From assembly GCF_903772925.1 (NCBI RefSeq), contig NZ_LR812090.1:2624333-2688332 (forward strand): 64,000 nt of DNA, read 5' to 3'. Below, piece after piece: positions 1 to 8,946 of this stretch (the first letter of the stretch is position 1; every line of letters begins with the position of its first letter). The position numbers and the translations under genes are program-made. A model generated the notes under the pieces. The model searched no databases. It saw only the letters and a list, made by a program, of their open reading frames with translations, and was not told the origin of the DNA. This stretch comes from Alteromonas macleodii (lineage in GTDB: Bacteria; Pseudomonadota; Gammaproteobacteria; Enterobacterales; Alteromonadaceae).

Positions 1-2844
1 AAAAACATTGCAACTGCTGTTCGGTTAGCATTGGCTGGTAGTGTCGCTTTGACATCTGGCAACGTATTAGCGCAAGACTCAGCTTCTGAAAGCGCTGATG
101 TTGAAAAAATTCAAGTTACAGGTTCACGTATTTCACGTCAGGGTGCGATCGCACCGTCTCCTGTTACCGCTATTTCTGGCGAGTCACTACTAAACTCTGG
201 CGCGATGAACATTGGTGAAGTGCTTAACGAGCTGCCTTCTTTAGCGAATACCTTCTCGCTAGGTAACTCAAGTCAATTCATTGGTACTGCGGGTTTAAAC
301 ATTCTAGACCTTCGCGGTATGGGCACCGACCGCACGCTTGTTTTGGTTGACGGTAAGCGTCATGTGTCTTCATCAGCGGGTACTGCTGCTGTCGATACCA
401 ACACTATTCCTACTTCATGGATTGAGCGTGTAGAAATCGTAACAGGCGGTGCATCTGCTGTATACGGTACCGACGCTGTGACCGGTGTGGTTAACTTCAT
501 TCTTAAAAAGAATATTGAAGGGTTTGATGTTAGCGCAACGCAAGGCTTTGCGCAGGAAAATGGCTATAAAAACGATAAGTACCAAGCGTCTTATGGTTTT
601 AACTTTGACAACGACCGCGGCAACATCGCTTTTGCTGCTGAATACAGCTCTCAAGAGTCGCTAGATGCCTTGGACAACCCTTGGACTGCTACACCCTATC
701 GCAACATGAGCTTTGAAAGCATCATGGGATTTGAGCGTAACGAAGATCAGCTGAATTCAACCGCCTACCCAGATTATATATACACTGCTAACGCAGGTTA
801 CTACGTAATCAACAATGCGGGTGTATTCGGCGATGGCACAAAAACTTTCAACGCTGACGGTTCAATTAAAGACATATATATTGGTGACCAAGTAGATGGT
901 TCTTTCTGCGCGAACTGTGATTCTTTCAACCTTCGCCAGTTCACACAGCTACAGCCAGAATTTGACCGCACTAATCTAAACGTTAAAGGTAACTACGAGC
1001 TTAACGACGACACGACGGTTTATGCGCAAGCAAAATATGCACGCACTCGTGCTATTTCTATGGCACAGCCGGCATTTTTCTTTGGTGATGCCGAAGCCTC
1101 AATTAAAAAGGGAAATCCCTTTTTAGATGAAAGCGTTGTTGAGTATATGAAAGTAAACGACGACCTTCAGAGTATTCAGCTAAATCGCATGATGACCGAT
1201 TTAGGAGTTCGTACGGAAGCTGACGAGCGTGAAACCTATCGCTACGTGTTAGGTGTAGAAGGCTATATCAATGATGAATGGAACTACGAAGCGTTTGTAA
1301 ACTACGGTAAAACAGAGCTAGAGCGTGAAAACCGCAATAACCTGATTTTGCAAAACTTCTACAACGCGATAGACGCTGTCACAGATGAGAACACCGGCGA
1401 GATCGTTTGTGCATCAGGTAGCGACGATGGCTGTGTACCTCTAAATATTATGGGATACGGTCAAGCCTCACAAGAAGCTATCGATTATGTGAATACCACG
1501 TCTGTAGGTACTAGCAAAATTGAGCAGTACAACGCAGGCGCAACAATCGCAAACTCAGGTATCTACGAGCTTCCAGCGGGCTACGTTGGCTTTGCCGCGG
1601 GTGTGGAATATCGCAAAGAGAAAAGTGAAATTGATGAGCCAGACAACGCTGCAGGTACCTTCTTCAATGCGCTAGGTGAAGACAAGGGTGAATATGATGT
1701 CTCTGAGGTATTCACTGAAGTTACTATTCCACTTCTTGAAGGTTTACCAGGCGTAGATTCGCTTACGTTCGACACAGCGGCGCGAATTGCTAATTACTCA
1801 TCTATTGGCAACGCAAAAAGCTGGAAGCTTGGTTTAGATTGGCAGGTTTTCGAAGACTTACGTGTTAGAGCAACTAAGTCATCTGCCCTTCGCGCACCGA
1901 ACATTAGCGAACTTTACGGTGAAGCCAGCCAAACGTTCTTCGATGTTGACGACCCTTGCCGAACAAAATACCTAGAAAACCTAGCTAATCCCGACCAGCG
2001 TATTGCTAACTGCGCAGCACTTGGCGTTCCGGCAGACTTCAACTCTGACTATGATGCAGCAACGTTGGAAGGCGTAAACGGTGGTAACATCGATCTTCAA
2101 GCAGAACAGTCTATCTCTAAAACCCTAGGTTTGGTTTATACTCCAGCTTGGTTTGAAGGCTTTACTGCGACAGTCGATTACTGGGAAATTGAGCTTACCG
2201 ACGCGATCACCAACATTGACGGTCAAACTATTCTGGACCGTTGTGTTGACTCTGAAACAGGCATCGATAATCCGTACTGTGGCCTTATCGACCGTGATTC
2301 AGAATCAGGCGAAATTACCGAAATTCGCAGCTATGCGCTGAACATTGCAGGGCAAGAAGCAAAAGGTGTAGATTTCGAATTAGGTTACGACTTTGATGCA
2401 CTTGAAGGTGCATTCCGTACAAGCCTAATTGCGACTTACCTTAAAGATCGTAAAGAGTTTCCATTCCAGGACAACCCAGAGCTATTTTATCAAAACGCTG
2501 GTACTGCGGATGAGTCTGACTGGCAAGGTGTATTCACGGTTAATTACAGCCGTGGAGATTGGGAAGCAAGCTGGAAAACGCGCTACATTGAGCGCGCAAG
2601 CATTTACGACAACCAAGAGTTAGCACGCAACCCTAACCCAAGTAACCGTATGGAACTGCCTTCATACGCAGTAACTGATGTAACTGCAGGTTATAACTTT
2701 AAAAATGGTATAAGCCTAACCGTGGGTATTGATAACCTGTTCAACCGCGCACTACCTACAGGTACAACAGGTACTGGCTCAACTGATGCTGCATACGACA
2801 ATATCGGGCGTTTTGGCTATGTAACTGTAGCGTACAAAATGTAA
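1..2844 (+). CDS. TonB-dependent outer-membrane receptor (5' truncated by window edge)
   Basis: Gated outer-membrane beta-barrel that imports a scarce ligand using TonB/ExbBD energy. The frame is open from base 1, so the true start lies just upstream. The first residues (KNIATAVRLALAGSVA, cleavage after VLAQ near residue 25) form the end of a signal peptide. A TonB-box-like EKIQVTGSR follows, then a plug domain with LDLRGMGTDRTLVLVDGKR and the RVEIVTGGASAVYGTDAV segment, and a long barrel ending in GRFGYVTVAYKM. The 947 residues present fit the large Alteromonadales receptors. The ligand cannot be read from sequence. It lies just before a cluster of exported proteins that includes an SCO1-like copper protein, so a metal or metallophore is possible but unproven. 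A clear terminator follows. Confidence 0.95.
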   Translation, partial: KNIATAVRLALAGSVALTSGNVLAQDSASESADVEKIQVTGSRISRQGAIAPSPVTAISGESLLNSGAMNIGEVLNELPSLANTFSLGNSSQFIGTAGLNILDLRGMGTDRTLVLVDGKRHVSSSAGTAAVDTNTIPTSWIERVEIVTGGASAVYGTDAVTGVVNFILKKNIEGFDVSATQGFAQENGYKNDKYQASYGFNFDNDRGNIAFAAEYSSQESLDALDNPWTATPYRNMSFESIMGFERNEDQLNSTAYPDYIYTANAGYYVINNAGVFGDGTKTFNADGSIKDIYIGDQVDGSFCANCDSFNLRQFTQLQPEFDRTNLNVKGNYELNDDTTVYAQAKYARTRAISMAQPAFFFGDAEASIKKGNPFLDESVVEYMKVNDDLQSIQLNRMMTDLGVRTEADERETYRYVLGVEGYINDEWNYEAFVNYGKTELERENRNNLILQNFYNAIDAVTDENTGEIVCASGSDDGCVPLNIMGYGQASQEAIDYVNTTSVGTSKIEQYNAGATIANSGIYELPAGYVGFAAGVEYRKEKSEIDEPDNAAGTFFNALGEDKGEYDVSEVFTEVTIPLLEGLPGVDSLTFDTAARIANYSSIGNAKSWKLGLDWQVFEDLRVRATKSSALRAPNISELYGEASQTFFDVDDPCRTKYLENLANPDQRIANCAALGVPADFNSDYDAATLEGVNGGNIDLQAEQSISKTLGLVYTPAWFEGFTATVDYWEIELTDAITNIDGQTILDRCVDSETGIDNPYCGLIDRDSESGEITEIRSYALNIAGQEAKGVDFELGYDFDALEGAFRTSLIATYLKDRKEFPFQDNPELFYQNAGTADESDWQGVFTVNYSRGDWEASWKTRYIERASIYDNQELARNPNPSNRMELPSYAVTDVTAGYNFKNGISLTVGIDNLFNRALPTGTTGTGSTDAAYDNIGRFGYVTVAYKM

Positions 2845-2865
2845 TTTACGATTTAGTACGTAAAC

Positions 2866-2897
2866 CAAAAACCGGCGCTTTTACGCCGGTTTTTTTA
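2866..2897 (+). terminator. Intrinsic terminator of the TonB receptor gene
   Basis: Stem ACCGGCG / CGCCGGT at 2871-2877 and 2884-2890 with a six-base loop, preceded by an A run and followed by a T run. It lies 22 bases after the receptor stop codon. The flanking A and T tracts could let it work on both strands. Confidence 0.9.
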
Positions 2898-2999
2898 TTT
2901 GAGTTTTTCTTAACTTTGGTAAGCAGCAAAATCTGGGATCTTTCAAGACTTGTTATAGTGATAGTTTCGGTGCCAACCCCATAATCTCTGACATACCCT

Positions 3000-3686
3000 C
3001 TACGACTTCTCATTCTGTAAGGTCTGGATATCTTTTATTAAGTACTGAACAGAGGCGGCATTTAAGCCATTATATATCCCTCGAATATGTTTGTTTTTAT
3101 CAATAAGTAACAGGCTTTCTGTATGCAGAAAATCTTTGTTCTTTTGCACATTACCTAGATCTTCACTGGCAAAATAAGCTTGTTTGGCAATAGTATAAAT
3201 TTCGTCTTTATCACCGGTTAGCAAATACCACTGCTCGTTATTTATTTTGTTTTTATTGGCATAGGCTTGCAGCACTTCGATAGAATCTGTTGAAGGTCTT
3301 ATCGAATGCTGAACTATTCTTACTTTATCATTTCCTTTAAACGTTTCTTGTACTCGTATAAGTTTCGAACGCACTGTGGGGCAAATACCTGGGCACGTGC
3401 TGAAGAAAAAACCCGCGACGTAAATTTTGTTGTCAAGATCCTTGTCGCTAATTGTGTTACCGCTTTGGTCGGTAAAGCTAAAGGCGGGAATACTGTGAAA
3501 AGAGGTTAAGTCTACTTCACCCTCTGATAACCAATAAGGCGAAAATGAGGCGTCTTGGTAGTATGGTAACTCTTCAACATTGGCGCTGTTGTTCTTTTCG
3601 GTAAATACTTCGGGCTTTTCAGCTTGGGAAAAACCGCTACAGACCAGCAGATTGCAGGCGATAGTAATCAATAGAAATTTCTTCAT
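3000..3686 (-). CDS. SCO1/SenC family copper-binding thioredoxin-fold protein
   Basis: Periplasmic or membrane-tethered copper chaperone/thiol oxidoreductase of the SCO1/SenC/PrrC family, known for assembling the CuA centre of cytochrome oxidase. It has an N-terminal signal segment (MKKFLLITIACNLLVC), a thioredoxin-like core, the copper-binding CPGIC motif (Cys98 and Cys102) after FFFST, and the distal conserved histidine (His188, in FLHTESLLLID). All three copper ligands are present. The 228-residue length is normal. Its start lies inside the 3' end of the MORN-repeat gene, a 50-base overlap, so it is probably the last gene of the YHYH-MORN-SCO operon. No cytochrome oxidase genes are nearby, so it may serve a dedicated copper enzyme instead (inference). 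Confidence 0.92.
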   Translation of the reverse strand: MKKFLLITIACNLLVCSGFSQAEKPEVFTEKNNSANVEELPYYQDASFSPYWLSEGEVDLTSFHSIPAFSFTDQSGNTISDKDLDNKIYVAGFFFSTCPGICPTVRSKLIRVQETFKGNDKVRIVQHSIRPSTDSIEVLQAYANKNKINNEQWYLLTGDKDEIYTIAKQAYFASEDLGNVQKNKDFLHTESLLLIDKNKHIRGIYNGLNAASVQYLIKDIQTLQNEKS

Positions 3687-4242
3687 CTTCTAATCCAACA
3701 CAGTTATTTGCTTTTCTTAAGCCGAATATTCGGCCATTTTTGTACTCAAAATTACTAAAGAGCTTGCCGTTTTTTAGCCACGCTTGCTGTAGCCCGTTTG
3801 GCTGCCCTGACTTGAAATTAAAGCGTTTGAATATTTCGCCACTGCGATACCATTCCATCGCAACACCTTGAATTTTTCCTTTTTCAAAGTAACGCTTTGA
3901 ACGTATATTGCCGTTAGCCCACCAGCTAGTTGCTTCCCCTTCCCGTTTCGCGTCGTTAAAAGTGGCGCTGAACGCAAGTGTGCCGTTTTTAAACCATTTC
4001 TTCGTTTCACCGTGACGTCGGCCGCTTTTAAACTGCTCACTAGCTGCAATAGCACCGTTCGGGTATCGTGTGACGACTTCTCCTGTAAAAGGCTTTCCTT
4101 GGAATATACGAAGACCTTCGCGACTTATCGAAATTTCGCTATTAGACACAGGCTGCTTTTCGTTCCCATGAAAAAGGGGCTTTAAATACACAACCGCGCT
4201 TAATACAGATAACCCTATGATTAAAGCGCTTAAATACTTCAT
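3637..4242 (-). CDS. MORN-variant repeat protein (YwqK-like), membrane anchored
   Basis: The N-terminal hydrophobic segment (residues 3-20) looks like a signal anchor. It is followed by about six tandem MORN_2-type repeats of the form G-x-x-x-x-W-x-x-N-G-x-L/I (for example RHGETKKWFKNGTLAF and QGVAMEWYRSGEIF). Such proteins are often annotated YwqK-family antitoxin, but that label comes from a family name and nothing here shows a toxin partner. The protein probably sits in the periplasm as a beta-rich scaffold. It is the middle gene of a minus-strand operon: 13 bases after the YHYH lipoprotein and overlapping the SCO1-like gene by 50 bases. Function unknown; association with the SCO protein suggests a shared extracytoplasmic process. 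Confidence 0.85.
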   Translation of the reverse strand: MKYLSALIIGLSVLSAVVYLKPLFHGNEKQPVSNSEISISREGLRIFQGKPFTGEVVTRYPNGAIAASEQFKSGRRHGETKKWFKNGTLAFSATFNDAKREGEATSWWANGNIRSKRYFEKGKIQGVAMEWYRSGEIFKRFNFKSGQPNGLQQAWLKNGKLFSNFEYKNGRIFGLRKANNCVGLEDEEISIDYYRLQSAGL

Positions 4243-4255
4243 AAAAAAGCGCAGC

Positions 4256-5140
4256 TTAATTCACGCCGTTTGGCGTACCCTGAAAATCGCCTGGAAAAAT
4301 AAGGTAATAATCGCCGTTTAGGTATTGTTCAGTTGAGACATGGTAATGGTACTCGCCTTCCTCATTTGACGGGTCGGTGAATTGAGTGATACCCACATGG
4401 CCGTTTGATCCATCGAGATCGGTGGGATAGTCGGCGCTTGAATAACAACGTCTACCGTAAATAAAGAAGCCGTCTGACATAATACCTACCAAGCTATCAT
4501 CGTCATAAGTAATCGCTTTAGGTTCAAGGTGATAATGATAGGTTTGTGGGCCGGTATGTGCACCGTTTCTATCAAAACCTTGTATTACGCCCAGTGAAAC
4601 ATCGCCGTTACCTTCAGAGTCATTGAAAATAGGCGCACCACTGGTGGCAATACCTATTGCACCTAACGGAGTTGCAGAAGAAGAGTCAGCCAACTCAGGG
4701 TTTACCGGTACCGTAAGTTGAAACAAATTAACATAATCCTCGATATCTCCGGGTGAGCGCTGTTGATTGAATAAATCTGCGTCTTCAGGCGCTACATAAA
4801 GGCCGCTTTCATTCCCTGAGTCCCAATAGGAAGAAGTATGGTTAGGCTTACCATTCGCTTCAACGGTTACAGTACAGCCGTCTGAGGAAAGTACAGCAGT
4901 CACGTTTGGTGAGGCGTTAAATTCTAGGAAAATTGCAGGCAAAGTTGTTGCCGGATTATCGCAACTACCTGCAGTACTATCGGTTCCACTATTACCAGTG
5001 TCGCCTGAATCTGCGCCACTGTCTGTAGATGAGTCGGCATCGACGGTTAAACTATCATCGTCTGTGCCCCCGCAGGCAACAAGCGCTCCAACCATCGCCA
5101 TTGTGATAAATGGACGCGTCAAAGAAATAGGCTTTTTCAT
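4256..5140 (-). CDS. YHYH-domain lipoprotein
   Basis: Exported lipoprotein: positively charged start, hydrophobic segment and lipobox GALVAC with Cys23, then an Asp/Ser/Gly-rich linker (residues 25-58). The rest matches the YHYH family, named for its repeated Tyr-His-Tyr-His motif, seen twice here (TYHYHLEP and EYHYHVST). Between the motifs is the family core MSDGFFIYGRRCY and LDGSNGHVG. The paired His-rich motifs suggest metal binding, but the family function is unknown. It is the first gene of the YHYH-MORN-SCO operon and is divergent from the DUF3500 gene across a 253-base region. At 294 residues it looks complete. Confidence 0.9.
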   Translation of the reverse strand: MKKPISLTRPFITMAMVGALVACGGTDDDSLTVDADSSTDSGADSGDTGNSGTDSTAGSCDNPATTLPAIFLEFNASPNVTAVLSSDGCTVTVEANGKPNHTSSYWDSGNESGLYVAPEDADLFNQQRSPGDIEDYVNLFQLTVPVNPELADSSSATPLGAIGIATSGAPIFNDSEGNGDVSLGVIQGFDRNGAHTGPQTYHYHLEPKAITYDDDSLVGIMSDGFFIYGRRCYSSADYPTDLDGSNGHVGITQFTDPSNEEGEYHYHVSTEQYLNGDYYLIFPGDFQGTPNGVN

Positions 5141-5393
5141 AACTGACTACCTTTGCAACCGTAATTTTTATTAATTTGTGACTTAAAGATACTGAAAGTT
5201 TGTGCAGAGAATGTGCAGAAAGCGCACAAATAGTAATGAAAATAGCGACGATAAAACTGCAACGGCACTACTTATCATTATTTGTAGCGCAGCGTTGATA
5301 ACTATAAAGATAAACACATTGTCAGAGTCACAAAGTGGTCGGCGTTGATCCATATTGTTCTCAATGAAATAGTAAAGAGATTGAAATACTTTA
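5141..5393. promoter_or_regulatory. Divergent promoter region between the YHYH operon and the DUF3500 operon
   Basis: AT-rich 253-base region that must drive both exported-protein operons. It contains a TTATCA ... TGATAA inverted pair around 5271-5301 separated by about 18 bases. I could not assign a known operator (Fur, CueR or Zur) with confidence. Confidence 0.4.
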
Positions 5394-6632
5394 ATGAAGT
5401 ATCAAAGTAATAAAGCAGACCTAACAGAGCAGAAACACTTGCCCATGAATGTAGCTAAACGATTCAAAGTCTCTACCAGTATTCTTGCTATCGCCCTCGT
5501 GTTATCACCTTGTACATTTTCTCAGGAACACCCAAAAGGCCCGCATCCTGAAGGCCCACCACCGCCTCGGCCAGATACGCCTGAAACATTGGCAATAAAA
5601 GCTCGAATGGGTGATACAAGTACGCTTATGGGAGATATTAGTGTTCCAGCTGCAACGGAAGACTGTGACAACAGTGAGCATATTACGACGCTTCTGTGCC
5701 TCATCTCTTTGCTTAAATCTACCTTAAGTGAAGATAATCTATCGCTAATCCAAACCGAATATTCACTGGAGCAAGCCAAAAACTGGAGCAATTTGCCCGC
5801 CGGTGCGTTCCCAGAGCGCCCAGGAATATTTCTTGGCGAATTGTCCATCAAACAAAGGGGCATGGTAAAAGCTATTTTGAAAGAAGCGGCCAGCGAAAGT
5901 AGAAATGAAGGCTTCGATGAAATGGTTCAAACTCTTAACGCCGATGACTACATAGGAACTATTAGCACAGACTATAAAGCCGCGTACTCCTCTTACAATG
6001 GCAAGCTCGCCTTTTTAGGTGAGCCATCAGAAGATGGGCTTTGGGAGCTATATTATGGCGGTCACCATTTTGCCTTCTCTAACACGTACAACAAAGGAAA
6101 GCTTGTAGGCGCTACCCCCTCTTTTCGAGGGATTGAGCCATTTCCTTCCTTCGAAATGAATGGACGCGAGAATAAGCCGCTTCTGCAAGAACGTGATGCG
6201 TTTTCGAAATTACTCACATCATTAAGCGAAAACCAGCAAGAAAAAGCGAAATTGAAAGGAACCTACCGAGATATTTTAGCGGGGCCGCAAGCTGATGATG
6301 CTATTCCCGAAAAGCAAGAAGGTTTAGCAGTTTCCTCGCTATCAGAACAACAGGTTTCTCTGTTGAAAGAAGCTATCTATACCTATGTTGGCGATATTCA
6401 CGAAACCGAGGCGAAACGGTACATGGAAAAATACGCAAGTGAATTTAACAACACAGTTATCGGGTATTCTGGGACTACATCACTGAACTCTGAAGACGAT
6501 TACGTGCGCGTTCACGGCCCCTCGCTATGGATAGAATTCTCTATGCAGTCGAACAAATCGACAAATCAACCAGGTAACCACCCTCACTCGGTTTGGCGTG
6601 ATAGACAAACCGACTATGGCGGACAAAAGTAG
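5394..6632 (+). CDS. DUF3500 family exported protein
   Basis: A hydrophobic segment at about residues 26-43 (STSILAIALVLSPCTFSQ) reads as a signal peptide. A shorter start at Met18 (MNVAKRF) would give a more usual signal peptide, and the listed start keeps an odd 17-residue leader. A Pro/His-rich stretch (EHPKGPHPEGPPPPRP) follows, then the DUF3500 body with its hallmark WELYYGGHHFAFS and a late HVHGPSLWIEF-like segment (VRVHGPSLWIEF). DUF3500 has no established biochemical role; the conserved Gly-His-His and other histidines are compatible with metal binding. The next gene begins within the stop codon, so the two are probably translationally coupled. Confidence 0.85.
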   Translation: MKYQSNKADLTEQKHLPMNVAKRFKVSTSILAIALVLSPCTFSQEHPKGPHPEGPPPPRPDTPETLAIKARMGDTSTLMGDISVPAATEDCDNSEHITTLLCLISLLKSTLSEDNLSLIQTEYSLEQAKNWSNLPAGAFPERPGIFLGELSIKQRGMVKAILKEAASESRNEGFDEMVQTLNADDYIGTISTDYKAAYSSYNGKLAFLGEPSEDGLWELYYGGHHFAFSNTYNKGKLVGATPSFRGIEPFPSFEMNGRENKPLLQERDAFSKLLTSLSENQQEKAKLKGTYRDILAGPQADDAIPEKQEGLAVSSLSEQQVSLLKEAIYTYVGDIHETEAKRYMEKYASEFNNTVIGYSGTTSLNSEDDYVRVHGPSLWIEFSMQSNKSTNQPGNHPHSVWRDRQTDYGGQK

Positions 6633-7234
6633 TGATAACGATAAAACCGTTCAAAACTCTTATCAGTGTTACTTGCGTTTTTGTATGCAGCTTCTTCGCG
6701 CTAGCATGTCCAGCTAGCGCGCATTCACTACCAAGCAGTGAGTTAGTCATTAAACAGAGTAGCTCTCAAACAAGGATAACCTTAAGCTTCGCTTTGGAAG
6801 AGTTTGTTATTGCAGCGCCACACTTAAAGTTTGTTGAAAAGACATCAAGTTTAGGTGATTTGACCAATAGCCAAGTCAAGCAATTGTCTAGCTATTTTAA
6901 CCAACACTTTAAGATTAAGCCCTTAAATGACGAACAGGATGATCAGTTCATTTCACCAAGCTTAGATGCAATCGAAATACAGGGCGCATTCAACGAGCAC
7001 GTTGGACAATATAGGCGAGTTGAAGCCCAATTTTCAGTGGATTCAAAAACGTTGCCGTACAACAGCCTTTTTCCAGCTGTTCTGCACTTCGACGCGATTT
7101 TGCACGAAATACGAAGTCATAGAGTTGCGGTGTTTTATGAAGGTGAGCAAAACAGTAAGATAAAGCTTGTTGACTTTGTTTACAGTGAAACTAACGGAAA
7201 GCCTACCACCCATTTACTGTCACCAAACAGCTAA
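6632..7234 (+). CDS. Small exported protein coupled to DUF3500, possibly HupE N-domain-like
   Basis: The GTG start shares its first base with the last base of the DUF3500 stop (TAGTG), indicating coupled translation. Residues 1-30 are a classic signal peptide ending CPASAHS. The mature protein starts HSLPSSELVIKQ, a pattern like the extracytoplasmic N-terminal part of HupE/UreJ_2 proteins, but no transmembrane HupE core follows. I regard that similarity as weak. About 170 mature residues, predicted soluble and periplasmic. Its tight link to DUF3500 suggests they form a complex or act on the same ligand. Function unknown. Confidence 0.7.
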   Translation: MITIKPFKTLISVTCVFVCSFFALACPASAHSLPSSELVIKQSSSQTRITLSFALEEFVIAAPHLKFVEKTSSLGDLTNSQVKQLSSYFNQHFKIKPLNDEQDDQFISPSLDAIEIQGAFNEHVGQYRRVEAQFSVDSKTLPYNSLFPAVLHFDAILHEIRSHRVAVFYEGEQNSKIKLVDFVYSETNGKPTTHLLSPNS

Positions 7235-7257
7235 CAGAACGTTTAACGGCCTTGCTA

Positions 7258-8112
7258 CTATGAATAAGATTTTAGCATGTCAGACAGCGGCATAAGTTTA
7301 ACCTCGGCACAGAAAAGCGGCGATTCACTGTTGACCCAACCAGCGCAAGTAAGATGGCTTGGGTCTTTTTCAACAGGCGCAACCAACATGTTTAAACAAT
7401 CATTGCTTTTGAGTTGCGCTAATTGCTGATTATCGATACACATATTTTGCGAAACGTAGATCATTGGGTTACTTATCAAGTCATAGCCTAGGGCCTGAGC
7501 TCGTTCTAACATTGCCGAAGACATTAATGAAAGCGGATAAAACTGTGGGAAACAAACCGTATTCGCAAACTCATCAATGTATTGTGTTTGATCGGCAAAG
7601 GCGCTTAACAGGTAATTTTTAGCATTACCAACAATCATCCATTTTCGTTTTAAAAAAGCACTGTCATCTAATAATGTTCGATCTGGCATCTTTGAAAGAT
7701 GACCTTTGTCATACATAAGCAATGGGGACGAAACGGATAAATAGTCTGACTGCCTGTAGAAACCCATTAGACTTGGCTTTCCCGATGCTTTTAAGATCAG
7801 GCGTTGCGATTCTTGCTTACCCATAGGTGTTTTAGAAATACGGGCCGACTTGAGTATCAAGCTTAGTTCGTCGCCCTCTTTAGCAGGGTTAACGAAGCTA
7901 AATTCATACACTGAGTATTGTCTTTGCTCAATAGTAGAAGCACTTTGGTTTATCTGCGTTTCTACAAACAAACCAAGTTGAAAGCCAAGCGCTATCGTAC
8001 CTTGGAACGGGTTACCTGCAATACGCTGCCAGCGCAATGGATCGTGAAACAAGTTAAAATCGTCCGTAGCATTTCGAGCGATGTCGATATGTAATTGGGT
8101 AAGAATGTGCAC
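7258..8112 (-). CDS. Hot-dog fold (MaoC-like) protein of unknown substrate
   Basis: Begins with GTG; an AAGGAAAG ribosome site lies about 8 bases upstream. Residues 12-48 carry a MaoC/hydratase-type signature: DFNLFHD followed by GNPFQGTIALGFQLG, the motif that places Asp/His near the acyl-CoA thioester in R-specific enoyl-CoA hydratases. The C-terminal half may be a second degenerate hot-dog domain (SQNMCIDNQQLAQLKSND). At 284 residues it resembles double hot-dog proteins. It may bind or hydrate an acyl thioester, but the substrate is not visible. It stands alone, convergent with the DUF3500 operon with only 23 bases between. Confidence 0.6.
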   Translation of the reverse strand: MHILTQLHIDIARNATDDFNLFHDPLRWQRIAGNPFQGTIALGFQLGLFVETQINQSASTIEQRQYSVYEFSFVNPAKEGDELSLILKSARISKTPMGKQESQRLILKASGKPSLMGFYRQSDYLSVSSPLLMYDKGHLSKMPDRTLLDDSAFLKRKWMIVGNAKNYLLSAFADQTQYIDEFANTVCFPQFYPLSLMSSAMLERAQALGYDLISNPMIYVSQNMCIDNQQLAQLKSNDCLNMLVAPVEKDPSHLTCAGWVNSESPLFCAEVKLMPLSDMLKSYS

Positions 8113-8310
8113 TTGCTTTCCTTAACTAAGAAATATCCACCATAAAAAGCTATTTCAAACACGGTATTTGTGTTCAAAAAATGCCTAATTCACATAGCGA
8201 CGGGGGAAGATTCCACCTTACAGTTTCACCAAGTATAGGTCATAAAAGCAATAGCAACTAACTCTCAGATATTGCATTGTTTCATCGATATTTAGCCCTT
8301 GTTTGAGCCA

Positions 8311-8760
8311 TTATTTTATCGCCATGTACACATCTATGTGGTTGGCATTCACATAATGCTCGAAGTCTACTGTAAACGCCCTTTCATATTCAGTATCTGC
8401 TTGGGTGAAATAGCGCCAGATATCACTCCATACATCGTTAGCAATTTGCGGCATTTCACCTTGTCGGGAAAAAACGAGATATTTTCCCGCAGGGATAGTA
8501 ATGTTCTCAATCTTTAAATGTTCGGGCACTGTGTCGCCATCAAAACCTGCTAGCACCGAAAAGTCACCGGTATGATCTGATTCGTAGTTGAAATAAACGC
8601 CATACACCCGCTCGCCGCCTCGATAGTCAACAGGTATCGAATTATCAAACCTCTGCCAAAGCGCGGGGATCTTCCCCTTTGGCGAGAATTCAGCATGATT
8701 GTTGGTAATCACCGAAAAGCCTTTAATATTTATTGGTGAAGTTAGGTTTCTTACGTCCAT
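8311..8760 (-). CDS. GyrI-like / AraC effector-binding domain protein
   Basis: A 149-residue stand-alone effector-binding domain of the GyrI-like (SOUL-related) family, with typical segments IPALWQRFDNSI, VYGVYFNYESDHTGDFSVLAGF, VPEHLKIENITIPAGKYLVFSRQGEMPQ and WSDIWRYFTQAD, ending in a DVYMAIK strand. Such proteins bind hydrophobic or cationic small molecules or act as DNA-gyrase inhibitors. No helix-turn-helix is present, so it is not itself a regulator. It is likely a monocistronic cytoplasmic protein. The 198 bases downstream hold no gene. Confidence 0.85.
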   Translation of the reverse strand: MDVRNLTSPINIKGFSVITNNHAEFSPKGKIPALWQRFDNSIPVDYRGGERVYGVYFNYESDHTGDFSVLAGFDGDTVPEHLKIENITIPAGKYLVFSRQGEMPQIANDVWSDIWRYFTQADTEYERAFTVDFEHYVNANHIDVYMAIK

Positions 8761-8946
8761 GAAAACGTCCTAATTGTTAAGCATACAGAAAGTTTGTCCA
8801 AGCAAGTGGATTCAAGCAAACCATGTTTTAGCAGAATGACTTCAACACCTTACCCTAAGTTTCACTCCTACTGGTACGTTTCTTGATTTAATTTTTGATA
8901 AAATAATAAATGCTTCTCAAAATAAAAAACAAATTTAGGACTCACC

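Noticed and set aside
1-2844. Assigning the TonB receptor to copper or a named siderophore
   Set aside because: Receptor ligand cannot be read from sequence; its neighbourhood with the SCO1-like gene is only suggestive.
3637-4242. Calling the MORN-repeat protein an antitoxin
   Set aside because: The YwqK antitoxin label comes from family naming; no toxin gene is adjacent and it appears membrane anchored.
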